Origin: an uncultured Clostridia bacterium
Lineage (GTDB): Bacteria; Bacillota; Clostridia; Christensenellales; Aristaeellaceae
Length of the DNA: 5,574 nt
Assembly: GCA_944363005.1 (NCBI GenBank)
Contig: CALVTV010000169.1
Location: forward strand, 1-5,574
Direction of reading: 5' to 3'
Shown: piece after piece, positions 5,398 through 5,574 of the stretch
Numbering within the stretch: the stretch's first letter is position 1
How the letters are laid out: each line of letters starts with the position of its first letter
Translations under genes and position numbers: made by a program
The notes under the pieces: generated by a model
Seen by the model: only the letters and a program-made list of their open reading frames with translations
The model's database searches: none
What the model was told of the DNA's origin: nothing

Positions 5398-5574
5398 CAC
5401 TGCTGCACCTCCTTGCGGCGGGTGAAGTAGAGCTGGATGAGCGCAATGGCGACCACCAGCAGGAAGAAGATGACCGCCTTCGCCTGGCCGATACCCTTCC
5501 ATTGCGCGCCCGAGCGCGAGAAGATGGTATCGTAAATGTTGAGCGCGAGCATCTGGCTGGCCTTGCCCGGCTCG
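5397..5574 (-). CDS. Carbohydrate ABC transporter permease, MalF / UgpA type, C-terminal fragment
   Basis: Only the last 58 residues are inside the window (first full codon at 5573, stop TGA at 5399-5397); the 5' part lies beyond the right edge. The visible part reads EPGKASQMLALNIYDTIFSR, then a GxGQAKAV helix start, a single strongly hydrophobic segment (VIFFLLVVAIALIQLYF) and a charged RRKEVQQ end. This is the usual C-terminus of MalF/UgpA-type permeases, with the Q-x-x-x-L-x-x-x-I-Y stretch and a final RRKEV. It directly precedes the MalG-type gene with a TGATG overlap, as in most sugar ABC operons, so the two should form the heterodimeric channel. The fragment is too short to say anything about the solute. 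Confidence 0.88.
   Translation of the reverse strand, partial: EPGKASQMLALNIYDTIFSRSGAQWKGIGQAKAVIFFLLVVAIALIQLYFTRRKEVQQ
5407..5414 (-). promoter_or_regulatory. Shine-Dalgarno site of the MalG-type permease, inside the upstream gene
   Basis: AAGGAGGT on the minus strand, a full anti-16S match, encodes Lys-Glu plus the first bases of Val of the upstream permease and lies 9 bases before the ATG at 5397. It supports that start and re-initiation after the TGATG overlap. Confidence 0.8.

Noticed and set aside
4522..5430. Plus-strand open frame of 302 codons antisense to the permease genes
   Set aside because: Its H/R/D/Q-rich composition without domains is the antisense image of the EAA-loop permease, which is unambiguous.

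Overview
The window reads as chromosomal DNA of a G+C-rich anaerobic member of the Bacillota, most likely a gut-type Clostridia lineage (Christensenellales- or Oscillospirales-like; this is an inference from gene content, not a measured placement). The evidence is the strong AAGGAG-type ribosome binding sites, a perfect TATAAT promoter, an oxygen-sensitive [FeFe] hydrogenase, a DUF1540 mini-protein, and a MalFG-type sugar importer, with G or C at most third codon positions.

Left block, minus strand (about 4054 down to 1): a consensus sigma-A promoter (TTGCCA-N17-TATAAT) drives an apparent three-gene operon. It begins with an aldo/keto reductase carrying a C-terminal iron-sulfur domain. After 33 bases comes a 490-residue monomeric [FeFe] hydrogenase of the group B type. 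The third gene overlaps the hydrogenase stop by ATGA and encodes a large polytopic membrane protein resembling the DUF6056 / GT-C-like family; it runs off the left edge. The first two genes are redox enzymes rich in [4Fe-4S] ligands and may share electron carriers such as ferredoxin. The membrane protein has no obvious redox role, and its tight coupling to the hydrogenase is the oddest part of the layout.

Middle (about 4055-4314): an intergenic region without a gene. It holds a compact cloverleaf-like set of inverted repeats (4125-4181) that looks like a dispersed non-coding repeat, and a second imperfect inverted repeat (4213-4242). It is followed, on the plus strand, by a small cysteine-rich DUF1540 protein (4315-4473) and a strong intrinsic terminator (4489-4521).

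Right block, minus strand (5574 down to 4528): two membrane permeases of a carbohydrate ABC importer, the first represented only by its last 58 residues. They overlap at TGATG and converge on the DUF1540 gene, so both transcription units meet at the same terminator hairpin. The solute-binding protein and the rest of that operon lie outside the window.

No tRNA, rRNA, CRISPR array, transposase or phage gene was seen. Nothing here proves a new system. The best leads are the AKR-hydrogenase-membrane protein operon, the hydrogenase's sixteen N-terminal cluster cysteines plus an extra Cys group, and the cloverleaf repeat.
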